Assembly: GCF_011290365.1 (NCBI RefSeq)
Contig: NZ_CP049786.1
Coordinates: 3,906,001-3,970,000, forward strand
Length of the DNA stretch: 64,000 nucleotides
Direction of reading: 5' to 3'
Source of the DNA: Leclercia sp. 29361
GTDB lineage: Bacteria; Pseudomonadota; Gammaproteobacteria; Enterobacterales; Enterobacteriaceae
This document shows, piece by piece, positions 1 through 13,012 of this stretch. The notes below the pieces were generated by a model. The model made no database searches, was not told the DNA's origin, and worked only from the letters and a program-made list of their open reading frames with translations. A program made the position numbers and the translations under genes. Numbering within the stretch: position 1 is the stretch's first letter; every line of letters starts with the position of its first letter.

Positions 1-2896
<2,896 letters not shown>

Positions 2897-2933
2897 TTAG
2901 GGTGAAACGATGGAATAACCAGGACGGGAAAGT

Positions 2934-2962
2934 AGTATACCCGAACACGGCGAGCGCCACAA
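2934..2962 (-). promoter_or_regulatory. Predicted sigma-70 promoter of pyrG
   Basis: On the minus strand, a -35 TTGTGG (2957-2962) and a -10 TATACT (2934-2939) are separated by 17 bp. Transcription would start near 2927, about 45 bp before the pyrG ATG. The -10 differs from consensus by one base. Confidence 0.7.
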
Positions 2963-3105
2963 ACTTTCATTCTCCGTCTCCTGTCTCAGGCTTTGACTCA
3001 TATAGGGAGTGAGAAAATAGCCCCTTTTGGGTAAATGTTTTTGACGCAAATCAAGCGCTTGTCATTTAAAAAATCACACAAATTGCGCTTGATCGCAAAA
3101 ACCCG

Positions 3106-3897
3106 TTAGAGATCAGATTCCTGGCGTTTTACTTCCTGCCACACTTCTTCCATCGCATCGAGGTCCACGCCGGTCATTTCCAGCCCGCGGGCCGCGATAA
3201 TACGCTCCACTTCCCGGAAGCGGCGTTCGAATTTGAGGTTGGCTTTTTGCAGCGCCACTTCGGCTTTAACCCCTAAATGACGGGAGAGATTGACGGTGGC
3301 AAACAGCAGATCCCCCATCTCCTCTTCCACCTTCTCCTGGTCCACTACCGCCTGCTGCGCTTCGTGCATCACTTCGTCGATCTCTTCATGCACTTTGTCG
3401 AGTACCGGGCCTAAAGAGGTCCAGTCAAACCCCACCGTCGAGCAGCGTTTCTGAATCTTATGCGCACGCATCAGCGCTGGCAGGCTTAACGGGATATCGT
3501 CCAGCGCTGAATGCTGGGATTTTTCAGCCCGTTCCGCGCTTTTGATTTGCTCCCAGCGGGCCAGCACGTCGGTACTGTTTTCCGCGGTGGCATCGCCAAA
3601 GATATGCGGGTGACGGCGCTCCAGCTTATCGCTGATGGCGGCGCAGATGTCGTTGAAATCAAAGCGCCCCTCTTCCTGCGCCATCTGCGCATAGAACACC
3701 ACCTGGAACAGCAGGTCGCCCAGTTCGCCGCGCAGATCGTCAAAATCTTCCCGGGAGATGGCATCCAGCACCTCGTAGGCCTCTTCCAGGGTGTAGGGGG
3801 CGATGGTGGCGAAAGTCTGCTCTTTGTCCCACGGACAGCCGGTTTCCGGGTCGCGCAGACGTTGCATAATGCCGAGCAGGCGGTCGATTTGGGTCAT
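3106..3897 (-). CDS. mazG: Nucleoside triphosphate pyrophosphohydrolase MazG
   Basis: Hydrolyses (d)NTPs to monophosphates and pyrophosphate; in E. coli it also lowers ppGpp and modulates MazEF-linked death. The 263 residues match the two-domain E. coli enzyme. Magnesium-binding acidic motifs are visible: EEAYEVLDAI with ELGDLLFQVVF in the N half, and EEIDEVMHEA with EEMGDLLFATVN in the C half. The ATG is preceded by AGGA. It lies downstream of relA, but the mazE and mazF genes that separate the two in E. coli K-12 are missing. Confidence 0.96.
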   Translation of the reverse strand: MTQIDRLLGIMQRLRDPETGCPWDKEQTFATIAPYTLEEAYEVLDAISREDFDDLRGELGDLLFQVVFYAQMAQEEGRFDFNDICAAISDKLERRHPHIFGDATAENSTDVLARWEQIKSAERAEKSQHSALDDIPLSLPALMRAHKIQKRCSTVGFDWTSLGPVLDKVHEEIDEVMHEAQQAVVDQEKVEEEMGDLLFATVNLSRHLGVKAEVALQKANLKFERRFREVERIIAARGLEMTGVDLDAMEEVWQEVKRQESDL

Positions 3898-3921
3898 GTC
3901 TTATCCTGTTAAATCGGTAAC

Positions 3922-3953
3922 GCCGGGTGGCGGCTGCGCCTTACCCGGCCTAC
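3922..3953. repeat. REP-type palindrome between relA and mazG
   Basis: The segment begins GCCGGGTGGCGGCTGCGCC and ends TTACCCGGCCTAC, with complementary GCCGGGT and ACCCGGC arms. It has the form of enterobacterial REP (PU) elements and the same family style as the pair at 25348-25421. It occupies the place of mazEF. Confidence 0.75.
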
Positions 3954-3967
3954 AAAAGATGGTAATC

Positions 3968-6205
3968 TTACCCGCCGTGAAGACGACGGGCGTCTATCAC
4001 ATCCGGCACCTGGTTCAGCTTGCCGAGCACCCGGCCCAGCACCTGCAGGTTATAAATTTCGATGGTCATATCGATGGTGGCGAGCTGCTGACGGGTGTCG
4101 CTGCGGCTGGCAACGCCCAGCACGTTCACCTTTTCGTTGGCCAGAATAGTGGTGATATCGCGCAGCAGGCCGCTGCGATCGTTGGCCGACACCCGCACCA
4201 CCAGCGAATAGCCCGCGGAGTAACTTTCGCCCCACACCGCATCGACGATTCGTTCCGGCGCATGAGACTGTAAATCGTCCAGCTGATCGCAGTCCGCGCG
4301 GTGGATAGAGATCCCGCGCCCCTGGGTGATGAAGCCGACGATCTCGTCTCCCGGGATCGGCTGGCAGCAGCGGGCAATGTGGTGCATCAGATTCCCGACG
4401 CCCTCCACAACCACCCGGCCATTGTCTTTTTCTTTGCTGCGGTGCTGTGGGGTATAGCTCTTCTGCTGCAGCTGTTTCAGCGCCGCTGCATCCTGCTCAG
4501 CCGCGCTCGGTTTGTTGAACTGCGCCTGCAGGAAATTCACCATCTGGTTAAGACGAATATCCCCGCCGCCGATAGCGGCCAGCAGCTCATCCAGCTCATT
4601 GAAGTTGTAGCGCGGCAGCAGCTGCTTCTCCGCCTCTTTCAGGTGGATGCCCAGATGCTCCAGCTCGTCGTCGAGGATCTGACGACCGGCCAGGATGTTC
4701 TTGTCACGATCCTGCTTGCGGAACCAGGCGTGGATCTTGGAGCGTCCGCGGCTGGTGGTGATGTAGCCCAGGTTCGGGTTGAGCCAGTCGCGGCTCGGGT
4801 TCGGCTGCTTCTGGGTGATGATGTCCACCTGATCGCCCATCTGCAGCTGATAGGTAAACGGCACGATGCGTCCGCCAATTTTAGCCCCGATGCAGCGGTG
4901 CCCCACGTCGCTGTGAATGTGGTAGGCGAAGTCGAGCGGCGTTGAGCCTGCCGGGAGGTCAACCACGTCGCCTTTCGGCGTAAAGACGTAGACCCGGTCG
5001 TCAAAGACCTGGCTGCGCACTTCGTCGAGCATTTCGCCGGAGTCGGCCATCTCTTCCTGCCACGCAATCAGCTTACGCAGCCAGGCGATGCGATCTTCGT
5101 GACCGGAGCGCGCCCCGCCTGAGGTGCCCTCTTTGTACTTCCAGTGCGCGGCGACGCCGAGCTCGGACTCCTCGTGCATCTGTTTGGTGCGGATCTGGAT
5201 CTCCACCGGTTTACCGCCCGGCCCCAGTACCACGGTATGGATCGACTGGTAGCCGTTCGGTTTCGGGTTGGCGACGTAGTCGTCAAACTCATCCGGCATG
5301 TGGCGGAAGTGGGTGTGAACAATCCCCAGCGCGGCGTAGCAGTCCTGCAGACGCTCGGCGACGATACGCACGGCGCGCACATCAAACAGCTCATCAAAGG
5401 CGAGATGCTTCTTCTGCATTTTGCGCCAGATGCTGTAGATATGCTTCGGCCGGCCATAGACCTCAGCCTTCACGCCCTCTTCTTTCATCGACTGACGTAA
5501 GCCGCCGACAAACTCCTCGATGTAGTGTTCACGATCGATACGGCGTTCGTGCAGCAGTTTCGCAATACGTTTGTATTCCGCCGGGTGCAGGTAGCGGAAG
5601 CAGTAATCTTCCAGCTCCCATTTCAGCTGCCCGATGCCCAGACGGTTCGCCAGCGGGGCATAGATATTGGTGCACTCTTTCGCCGCCAGCACGCGCTCAT
5701 CTTCAGGCGCATCCTTCACTTCCCGCAGATGGGCGACGCGTTCGGCGAGCTTAATCACCACGCAACGGAAGTCATCCACCATGGCCAGCAGCATACGGCG
5801 AACGTTATCGACCTGTTCGGACGAGACGGAGTCGGTGTGGGTGGCTTTCAGCTGGCGGATAGCCGCCATGTCGCGCACGCCGTGGATCAGCGAGACGATT
5901 GATGTACCGACGCTTTCGCGCAGCACCTCTTCGGAGACCACCTCGGCGTCGGCCAGCGGGAACAGCATGGCGGCGAGCAGGGTGTCGATATCCATGCTGA
6001 GCATGGAGAGGATTTCCACCATCTCCACGCCGCGCCACAGCAGCAGCTCGGCATCGGGATGCCCCTTGGTGGTGCGCAGACAGTAAGCCCAGGTTTCGGT
6101 TAAGCGTTCACACGACTGCTGGCTGGCAATCCCCAGACTTGCGATCCATTTTTGTGGGTCAAACTCACCAGCTTTATTGAGATGTGCACTTCTTACCGCA
6201 ACCAT
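3968..6205 (-). CDS. relA: (p)ppGpp synthetase I RelA
   Basis: Ribosome-associated GTP/GDP pyrophosphokinase that makes (p)ppGpp when uncharged tRNA enters the A site. Domains in order: a degenerate HD hydrolase region lacking a working HD pair, the synthetase with YQSIHTVVLGPGGKPVEIQIRT-type residues, TGS (VYVFTPKGDVVDLPAGSTP), a zinc-finger region with HHIARCCQP, and a C-terminal ACT domain. I chose the ATG at 6203-6205 (MVAVRSAHLNK, 745 aa; E. coli 744) because GGAGAGG lies just upstream. The frame stays open to 6271, but that part would overlap rlmD. Spacing after rlmD is 52 bp. Confidence 0.97.
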   Translation of the reverse strand: MVAVRSAHLNKAGEFDPQKWIASLGIASQQSCERLTETWAYCLRTTKGHPDAELLLWRGVEMVEILSMLSMDIDTLLAAMLFPLADAEVVSEEVLRESVGTSIVSLIHGVRDMAAIRQLKATHTDSVSSEQVDNVRRMLLAMVDDFRCVVIKLAERVAHLREVKDAPEDERVLAAKECTNIYAPLANRLGIGQLKWELEDYCFRYLHPAEYKRIAKLLHERRIDREHYIEEFVGGLRQSMKEEGVKAEVYGRPKHIYSIWRKMQKKHLAFDELFDVRAVRIVAERLQDCYAALGIVHTHFRHMPDEFDDYVANPKPNGYQSIHTVVLGPGGKPVEIQIRTKQMHEESELGVAAHWKYKEGTSGGARSGHEDRIAWLRKLIAWQEEMADSGEMLDEVRSQVFDDRVYVFTPKGDVVDLPAGSTPLDFAYHIHSDVGHRCIGAKIGGRIVPFTYQLQMGDQVDIITQKQPNPSRDWLNPNLGYITTSRGRSKIHAWFRKQDRDKNILAGRQILDDELEHLGIHLKEAEKQLLPRYNFNELDELLAAIGGGDIRLNQMVNFLQAQFNKPSAAEQDAAALKQLQQKSYTPQHRSKEKDNGRVVVEGVGNLMHHIARCCQPIPGDEIVGFITQGRGISIHRADCDQLDDLQSHAPERIVDAVWGESYSAGYSLVVRVSANDRSGLLRDITTILANEKVNVLGVASRSDTRQQLATIDMTIEIYNLQVLGRVLGKLNQVPDVIDARRLHGG

Positions 6206-6257
6206 TGTCCTCTCCTTTAGGGACCCTTGCCTGTCGAATTCGACAAGCCGAAACTCA

Positions 6258-7556
6258 TCAGTTGTGTTCAAACAACGCCATTGATTCCAGATGTCCAGTG
6301 TGCGGGAACATATCGAGCATTGCCAGACGCTGAATCTGGTAACCCGCCGCTAATAATGCTTCGCTGTCCCGGGCAAGCGTCGCCGGATTACAGGAAACAT
6401 AGACCACGCGTTTAGGGGCGAGTTTAATAATATGCTGCATTACGCCTGGCGCGCCTGCACGGGCCGGATCCAGCAGGATTTTGTCGAAGCCGTGCGCCGC
6501 CCAGGGCTGCTGAGTGACATCCTCTTCCAGATTCTCATGAAAAAATGTCACGTTTTGCAGCCCATTGTGAATGGCGTTGTCGCGTCCTTTCTCCACCAGC
6601 GCCGCCACGCCCTCCACACCGACCACGCTGTGCGCCCGTTTTGCCAGCGGCAGGGTAAAGTTGCCCATCCCGCAGAACAGATCGAGCACCCGATCATCCG
6701 GCTGTATATCCAGCCAGTCGAGCGCGGTCGCGACCATCTGTTGGTTAACGCCATCATTGACCTGAATGAAATCGCGCGGACTGAACGTTAAGCGTAGCCC
6801 GTCTGAATCATACCAGGGCGTTTCACCGCTCAGTTGCTCAAGTATCTCGCTTTGCGGGGCGAGATAAAGGTCAAGCTCATGGGAATGCGAAAAGCGTTCC
6901 AGTTTTTCGCGATCTTTGGCCGAAAGCGGTGCAGTATGGCGTAGCACCATCAGCGGGCCGCTGTTGGCCAGCACCAGTTCGACGTGGCCCAGGTGACGAA
7001 CGCCCTGCAGGTCTGAGAGACATTTGCGCACTTCTGGCAGCAATGCCTCAAGACGGGGCACCAGAATGGGGCACTGTCTGACGTCGACGATGTCGCTGGA
7101 GTTAGCCTTGCGAAAGCCCATCTCCAGACGCGCGGTTTTCGGCTGGTAGTTCAGGCTCAGGCGCGCCCGGCGGCGGTAGCCCCAGGGTTTATCGGCGATC
7201 ACCTCGTTGACGTCGTGCTTCAGCAGGCGCGCCAGGGCATTGCTTTTGCTGCGCTCCTGTAACGCGATGCTGGCATGCTGCTGTTGGCAGCCACCGCAGA
7301 CGCCAAAGTGCGGGCAACGCGGTTTCTCACGTTGCGGGCTGTCGTTAAGGCGACGTTTTACCTGCCCGCGCGCGTACTGGCGTTTCTCTTCCGTCAGGGT
7401 GATCTCTGCACGCTCATCGGGCAGCAGGCCGGGGATAAACAGGGCTTTACCATCATGGCGCGCCACCCCCTGACCGAAGGGATCGAGGTCTGTCACATCA
7501 ACAGTTATGATCTGACGCGTCGTCACGCGCCGCTTTGCAGAGTAGAATTGCGCCAT
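6258..7556 (-). CDS. rlmD: 23S rRNA m5U1939 methyltransferase RlmD
   Basis: SAM-dependent enzyme (formerly RumA) methylating U1939 of 23S rRNA. It is 432 aa (E. coli 433). An N-terminal TRAM domain is followed by iron-sulfur cysteines ([14 protein letters not shown] and a later C in VRQCPIL). The SAM motif is DLFCGMGNF. The catalytic cysteine is residue 389 in [13 protein letters not shown]. It is divergent from barA with only 57 bp between the start codons and lies upstream of relA on the same strand. Confidence 0.97.
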   Translation of the reverse strand: MAQFYSAKRRVTTRQIITVDVTDLDPFGQGVARHDGKALFIPGLLPDERAEITLTEEKRQYARGQVKRRLNDSPQREKPRCPHFGVCGGCQQQHASIALQERSKSNALARLLKHDVNEVIADKPWGYRRRARLSLNYQPKTARLEMGFRKANSSDIVDVRQCPILVPRLEALLPEVRKCLSDLQGVRHLGHVELVLANSGPLMVLRHTAPLSAKDREKLERFSHSHELDLYLAPQSEILEQLSGETPWYDSDGLRLTFSPRDFIQVNDGVNQQMVATALDWLDIQPDDRVLDLFCGMGNFTLPLAKRAHSVVGVEGVAALVEKGRDNAIHNGLQNVTFFHENLEEDVTQQPWAAHGFDKILLDPARAGAPGVMQHIIKLAPKRVVYVSCNPATLARDSEALLAAGYQIQRLAMLDMFPHTGHLESMALFEHN

Positions 7557-7613
7557 TGCCGGGTATTATCTCAAATGAACATATTGACTCTAATTGTCCC
7601 ATAACGGAACTCC

Positions 7614-10373
7614 ATGACCAACTACAGCCTGCGTGCGCGCATGATGATTTTGATCCTCGCCCCTACCGTACTCATTGGTTTACTGCTGAGTACCTTCTTT
7701 GTGGTGCACCGTTATAACGACCTGCAGCGGCAGCTCGAGGACGCGGGGGCCAGCATTATTGAGCCGCTGGCGGTCTCCAGCGAGTACGGCATGACCCTGC
7801 AAAATCGCGAGTCTATCGGCCAGCTCATTAGCATCCTGCACCGCCGTCACTCGGATATTGTGCGGGCGATTTCGGTGTATGACCAACACAATCGCCTGTT
7901 TGTCACCTCCAATATCCAGCTTGACCCGGGCACGCTGAAGCTCCCGGCCGGCATGCCCTTCCCGACACGGCTGAGCGTGATTCGCCAGGGCGAAAAGATG
8001 ATCCTGCGCACGCCGATCATCTCGGAAAGCTATTCACCGGATGAATCTGCCGAAGCGGATGCCAAGCCCAATAACAACATGCTGGGATATGTGGCGCTGG
8101 AGCTGGATCTCAAGTCCGTGCGGCTGCAGCAGTACCGGGAAATCTTCATCTCCACGGTGATGATGCTGTTCTGTATCGGCATTGCGCTGATCTTCGGCTG
8201 GCGTCTGATGCGCGACGTGACCAGCCCGATCCGCAACATGGTAAATACCGTCGACCGTATCCGCCGGGGTCAGCTCGACAGCCGCGTCGAAGGCTTTATG
8301 CTTGGTGAGCTGGATATGCTAAAAAACGGTATCAACTCAATGGCGATGTCGCTGGCGGCCTACCATGAGGAGATGCAGCATAACGTCGATCAGGCCACCT
8401 CCGATCTGCGGGAAACCCTGGAGCAGATGGAGATCCAGAACGTCGAGCTGGATCTGGCTAAAAAGCGTGCCCAGGAGGCGGCGCGTATTAAGTCGGAGTT
8501 CCTGGCGAACATGTCCCATGAGCTGCGGACCCCGCTCAACGGCGTGATTGGCTTTACCCGCCTGACCCTGAAGACCGAGCTCAACCCGACCCAGCGCGAC
8601 CACCTGCATACCATTGAACGGTCGGCCAACAACCTGCTGGCGATCATCAATGACGTGCTGGACTTCTCCAAGCTTGAGGCGGGCAAACTGATTCTGGAGA
8701 GCATTCCGTTCCCGCTGCGCAGCACCCTGGACGAAGTGGTGACTCTGCTGGCGCACTCCTCCCACGACAAAGGGCTGGAGCTGACGCTGAACATTAAAAA
8801 TGATGTGCCGGATAACGTGATTGGCGATCCGCTGCGCCTGCAGCAGGTGATCACCAACCTGGTGGGTAACGCCATCAAGTTCACCGAGAGCGGTAACATT
8901 GACGTGCTGGTGGAAAAGCGCGCCATCAGCAATACCAAGGTGCAGATTGAGGTGCAGATCCGCGATACCGGGATTGGTATTCCCGAGCGCGATCAGTCGC
9001 GGCTGTTCCAGGCCTTCCGCCAGGCCGACGCCAGTATTTCACGGCGTCATGGCGGCACCGGCCTGGGGCTGGTGATCACCCAGAAACTGGTGAACGAGAT
9101 GGGGGGCGATATCTCCTTCCACAGCCAGCCTAACCGCGGCTCGACCTTCTGGTTCCATATCAACCTCGACCTGAACCCGAATGTTCTGATCGACCGGCCG
9201 GGGATGGAGTGTCTACAGGGTAAACGACTGGCGTACGTGGAGCCCAATGCCGCCGCGGCGCAAAGCACGCTGGACGTATTAAGCACCACCCCGCTGGAGG
9301 TGGTTTACAGCCCGGCCTTCTCCGCGCTGCCGGTTGAGCACTACGACATACTGCTGATGGGCATCCCGGTGACCTTTACCGGCGAGCTGACCATGCAGCA
9401 GGAGCGGATGGCGAAAGCGGCCTCGATGACCGACTACCTGCTGCTGGCCCTGCCGTGCCATGCGCAGATTAACGCCGAAGAGCTGAAACACGACGGGGCG
9501 GCCGCCTGTCTGCTGAAGCCGCTCACCGCCACGCGCCTGCTGCCGACCCTGACCGAATACTGCCGTCTGAACCATTCCGCTGCGCCGATCGTTGTCGATG
9601 AGAGCAAGCTGCCGATGACCGTGATGGCGGTGGATGATAACCCGGCCAACCTGAAGCTGATCGGCGCCCTGCTGGAGGATCAGGTTCAGCATGTCGAACT
9701 GTGCGAGAGCGGCCTGCAGGCCGTTGAGCGCGCGAAGCAGATGCAGTTTGACCTGATCATGATGGATATTCAGATGCCCGGCATGGACGGGATCCGCGCC
9801 TGCGAGCTGATCCGCCAGCTCCCCCATCAGCAGCAAACGCCGGTGATCGCCGTGACTGCGCACGCGATGGCGGGCCAGAAAGAGAAGCTGTTAAGCGCCG
9901 GGATGAACGACTATCTGGCAAAACCGATTGAAGAAGAGAAGCTGCACAGTCTGCTGCTGCGCTACAAGCCCGGCCCGACGGCAGGCAGCTGGATCGCCCC
10001 TGCGGAAGCCGCCGACATCACGGTTAACGACAATGCCACCCTCGACTGGCAGCTGGCGCTGCGTCAGGCGGCGGGCAAAAACGACCTCGCGCGGGAGATG
10101 CTGCAGATGCTGGTAGCCTTCCTGCCTGAGATCCGCAATAAGGTGGAGGAGCAGCTGGTAGGTGAAAATCCGGAAGACCTCGTTGATGCGATCCATAAGC
10201 TGCACGGCAGCTGCGGGTACAGTGGGGTGCCGCGCCTGAAAAATCTATGTCATCTGCTGGAGCAGCAGCTGCGTTCAGGGACGCCGGAAAGCGAGCTGGA
10301 ACCGGAGTTCCTGGAGCTGCTGGATGAGATGGATAACGTCACGCGGGAAGCAATGAAAGTGCTGGGCTTATAG
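7614..10373 (+). CDS. barA: Hybrid sensor histidine kinase BarA
   Basis: Inner-membrane tripartite kinase that phosphorylates the response regulator UvrY; short-chain carboxylates are its known cues. It is 919 aa (E. coli 918). An N-terminal membrane helix, a periplasmic domain to about residue 170 and a second helix are followed by HAMP. Then come HisKA with His302 ([13 protein letters not shown]), HATPase (NLVGNAIKF), a receiver with Asp718 ([14 protein letters not shown]) and an HPt domain with His861 ([13 protein letters not shown]). All phosphorelay residues are intact. Its downstream target csrB, with UvrY-type operators, lies 8 kb away in this window. Confidence 0.98.
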   Translation: MTNYSLRARMMILILAPTVLIGLLLSTFFVVHRYNDLQRQLEDAGASIIEPLAVSSEYGMTLQNRESIGQLISILHRRHSDIVRAISVYDQHNRLFVTSNIQLDPGTLKLPAGMPFPTRLSVIRQGEKMILRTPIISESYSPDESAEADAKPNNNMLGYVALELDLKSVRLQQYREIFISTVMMLFCIGIALIFGWRLMRDVTSPIRNMVNTVDRIRRGQLDSRVEGFMLGELDMLKNGINSMAMSLAAYHEEMQHNVDQATSDLRETLEQMEIQNVELDLAKKRAQEAARIKSEFLANMSHELRTPLNGVIGFTRLTLKTELNPTQRDHLHTIERSANNLLAIINDVLDFSKLEAGKLILESIPFPLRSTLDEVVTLLAHSSHDKGLELTLNIKNDVPDNVIGDPLRLQQVITNLVGNAIKFTESGNIDVLVEKRAISNTKVQIEVQIRDTGIGIPERDQSRLFQAFRQADASISRRHGGTGLGLVITQKLVNEMGGDISFHSQPNRGSTFWFHINLDLNPNVLIDRPGMECLQGKRLAYVEPNAAAAQSTLDVLSTTPLEVVYSPAFSALPVEHYDILLMGIPVTFTGELTMQQERMAKAASMTDYLLLALPCHAQINAEELKHDGAAACLLKPLTATRLLPTLTEYCRLNHSAAPIVVDESKLPMTVMAVDDNPANLKLIGALLEDQVQHVELCESGLQAVERAKQMQFDLIMMDIQMPGMDGIRACELIRQLPHQQQTPVIAVTAHAMAGQKEKLLSAGMNDYLAKPIEEEKLHSLLLRYKPGPTAGSWIAPAEAADITVNDNATLDWQLALRQAAGKNDLAREMLQMLVAFLPEIRNKVEEQLVGENPEDLVDAIHKLHGSCGYSGVPRLKNLCHLLEQQLRSGTPESELEPEFLELLDEMDNVTREAMKVLGL

Positions 10374-10396
10374 CAAAAGTATGCGCACGGACGATC

Positions 10397-10432
10397 CCCT
10401 CTCCCCTTTGGGGAGAGGGTTAGGGTGAGGGG
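10397..10432. repeat. Dispersed CCCTCTCCCC hairpin repeat after barA
   Basis: CCCTCTCCCC (10397-10406) and GGGGAGAGGG (10410-10419) form a perfect 10-bp stem with a TTT loop, followed by TTAGGGTGAGGGG. It sits between the convergent ends of barA and the glycerate kinase gene. It lacks a T run, so termination is uncertain. A close relative is at 57415-57447 and degenerate ones at 35691-35709 and 36072-36109. Confidence 0.75.
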
Positions 10433-11572
10433 TTACACCTCCATCCCCACCTTCAGCACCGCCGCGATATTCCTTGCCGCCATCCGCACGTTTTCTGCGG
10501 CGTCTTCCAGCGCCTCCTCCAGCGTGCAGATGGTGTAGATCACACTAAATACCGCATCGATGCCATGATCGTGCACCACGCCGACATCCGCCGTCAGGCT
10601 GCCCGCGAGGCCGATCACCGGCTTATTGTGGCGTTTGGCGATCTTCGCCACTCCCACCGGGACTTTGCCATGAATGGTCTGGCTGTCGATTCGCCCTTCC
10701 CCGGTGATCACCAGATCGGCATCGGCCACCAGGCTGTCGAGGTTGAGAGCATCGGTCACAATCTCAATGCCCTGGCGCAATTGCGCGCCGCAAAAAGCGT
10801 ATAACGCCGCCCCCATACCGCCCGCAGCACCGCCGCCGGCCAGCCCGAGGACGTCGACATCCAGATCGCGGGCAATGATCCGCGCATAGTGCGTCAGCGC
10901 GCCATCGAGGCGCGTAATCATCTCCGGGGTCGCCCCCTTCTGCGGACCAAACACGGCGCTGGCACCGTTGTCCCCGGTCAGGGGATTGGTGACGTCGCAG
11001 GCGACTTCAATCCGGCAGGCTGTCAGCCGTTTATCCAGACCGCTGATGTCGATGCGCGCCAGTTTCTCCAGCTCACCGCCACCGGCACCCAGGGCGTTGC
11101 TCTGCTCGTCCAGCAGCTTCGCGCCCAGCGCCTGCACCATCCCTGCCCCGCCATCGTTAGTGGCGCTGCCGCCAATGCCAATGATGATATGTTTCACGCC
11201 CGCATCCAGCGCATGACGGATCAGCTCCCCGGTTCCCCAGGAGGTGGTTTTCAGCGGATTACGCTGGGCCGGGGGCACCAGCTCCAGACCGCTGGCCGCC
11301 GCCATCTCGATAAACGCGCTTTTGCCATCACCGGAGCGGCCATAAAAACCGTCAACATGCCCGCCGAGCGGCCCCGTTACCCGCACCTGAATAATGTCTC
11401 CCTGAGTGGCAGCCACCATCGCTTCCACAGTGCCTTCACCGCCATCGGCGACCGGCAGTTTGACGTACTCTGCCGTCGGGAAAATCTCGCAAAATCCCTG
11501 CTCTATCGCCGTCGCCACAGCCAGGGCACTCAGGCTCTCTTTATAAGAGTCCGGTGCGATAACAATCTTCAT
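10433..11572 (-). CDS. garK: Glycerate 2-kinase, GarK/GlxK family
   Basis: Phosphorylates D-glycerate to 2-phosphoglycerate. The 379 residues begin MKIVIAPDSYKESLSA and contain PVADGGEGT, IGIGGSATNDGGAGM and LVITGEGRIDSQ, the conserved blocks of the family. The sequence looks closer to GarK than to GlxK by memory, but the two are paralogous. In E. coli garK belongs to garPLRK, away from gudPXD. Here it lies 87 bp downstream of gudD on the same strand, so glucarate dehydration and the terminal kinase of the route may be co-transcribed. Enolase, which consumes the product, is also in this window. Confidence 0.88.
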   Translation of the reverse strand: MKIVIAPDSYKESLSALAVATAIEQGFCEIFPTAEYVKLPVADGGEGTVEAMVAATQGDIIQVRVTGPLGGHVDGFYGRSGDGKSAFIEMAAASGLELVPPAQRNPLKTTSWGTGELIRHALDAGVKHIIIGIGGSATNDGGAGMVQALGAKLLDEQSNALGAGGGELEKLARIDISGLDKRLTACRIEVACDVTNPLTGDNGASAVFGPQKGATPEMITRLDGALTHYARIIARDLDVDVLGLAGGGAAGGMGAALYAFCGAQLRQGIEIVTDALNLDSLVADADLVITGEGRIDSQTIHGKVPVGVAKIAKRHNKPVIGLAGSLTADVGVVHDHGIDAVFSVIYTICTLEEALEDAAENVRMAARNIAAVLKVGMEV

Positions 11573-11659
11573 AAGCCGTCCTTACGCATGTTGACTACCA
11601 TAAGCATACACCCGTCACGCAAGAGAAAATGCCGACTCCCGCAGGAACCGGCACCGGAC

Positions 11660-12997
11660 TTAACGCACCATGCAAGGGCGTTTGTTGTTGAAGGCCCACT
11701 CCGGGATCAGGTACTGCATCGCCATCGCGTCGTCGCGCGCGCCCAGACCGTGCTGGAGGTACAGCTCGTGCGCCTTCATCACCTGATCCATATCCAGCTC
11801 AACGCCCAGACCCGGCGTGGTTGGCACCTGCACCATACCGCCCTTAATTTCGAACGGCTGTTTGGTCAGGCGCTGGTTGCCCTCCTGCCAGATCCAGTGG
11901 GTATCAATCGCGGTGATAGTGCCCGGCGCGGCCGCGGCCACATGGGTGAACATCGCCAGCGAAATATCGAAGTGGTTGTTGGAGTGTGAGCCCCAGGTCA
12001 GGCCGAACTCGTGACACATCTGCGCCACGCGCACCGAGCCCTGCATGGTCCAGAAGTGTGGGTCCGCCAGCGGAATGTCGACTGACTGCAGGGAGAGGGT
12101 ATGGCCCATCTGACGCCAGTCGGTGGCGATCATGTTGGTGGCGGTCGGCAGACCGGTAGCGCGGCGGAACTCGGCCATCACTTCACGACCAGAGAAGCCC
12201 TGCTCGGCACCGCACGGATCTTCCGCGTAGGCCAGCACGCCCTTCAGGCGCTTACCGATGCGGATCGCCTCTTCCAGCGACCAGGCCCCGTTGGGATCGA
12301 GGGTGACGCGCGCCTGCGGGAAGCGTTTCGCCAGGGCGATAATAGACTCCGCTTCCTCTTCCCCGGCCAGCACGCCGCCCTTCAGTTTGAAATCGTTAAA
12401 GCCGTACTTCTCATAGGCCGCTTCCGCCAGACGCACAACCGCATCCGGGGTCATCGCCTCTTCGTGGCGCAGACGATACCAGTCGCACTGCTCATCCGGC
12501 TGGCTCTGGTACGGCAGCGGGGTCAGCTTGCGGTTGCCGACGAAGAACAGGTAGCCCAGCATCTCCACTTCCGTACGCTGCTGCCCGTCACCCAGCAGGG
12601 AGGCGACGTTGACGCCCAGATGCTGACCCAGCAGGTCGAGCATTGCGGCTTCGATACCGGTCACCACGTGAATGGTGGTACGCAGGTCGAAGGTTTGCAG
12701 CCCGCGGCCGCTCGCATCGCGGTCGGCAAATTCGTTACGTACGGCATTAAGGATGTTTTTGTACGCGCCCAGCGTCTGGCCCACTACCAGCGGGATTGCA
12801 TCTTCCAGGGTTTTGCGGATCTTCTCCCCGCCCGGGATTTCACCCACGCCGGTATGGCCGGAGTTGTCTTTGATAATCACAATATTACGGGTGAAGAACG
12901 GGGCGTGGGCCCCACTCAGGTTCATCAGCATGCTGTCATGGCCGGCAACCGGGATGATCTGCATGGAAGTGACAACAGGCGTAGTAAATGTGCTCAT
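11660..12997 (-). CDS. gudD: D-glucarate dehydratase
   Basis: Enolase-superfamily enzyme that dehydrates D-glucarate (and L-idarate) to 5-dehydro-4-deoxy-D-glucarate. The 445 residues are near E. coli GudD throughout. Visible blocks are the catalytic lysine region DFKLKGG, metal ligands in [12 protein letters not shown] and [11 protein letters not shown], and the general-base histidine region GSHSNNHFD. The ATG follows AAAGGATTG. It lies 15 bp after gudX, its paralogue. The next steps (GarL aldolase, GarR reductase) are not in this window. Confidence 0.96.
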   Translation of the reverse strand: MSTFTTPVVTSMQIIPVAGHDSMLMNLSGAHAPFFTRNIVIIKDNSGHTGVGEIPGGEKIRKTLEDAIPLVVGQTLGAYKNILNAVRNEFADRDASGRGLQTFDLRTTIHVVTGIEAAMLDLLGQHLGVNVASLLGDGQQRTEVEMLGYLFFVGNRKLTPLPYQSQPDEQCDWYRLRHEEAMTPDAVVRLAEAAYEKYGFNDFKLKGGVLAGEEEAESIIALAKRFPQARVTLDPNGAWSLEEAIRIGKRLKGVLAYAEDPCGAEQGFSGREVMAEFRRATGLPTATNMIATDWRQMGHTLSLQSVDIPLADPHFWTMQGSVRVAQMCHEFGLTWGSHSNNHFDISLAMFTHVAAAAPGTITAIDTHWIWQEGNQRLTKQPFEIKGGMVQVPTTPGLGVELDMDQVMKAHELYLQHGLGARDDAMAMQYLIPEWAFNNKRPCMVR

Positions 12998-13012
12998 AAT
13001 TCAATCCTTTAA

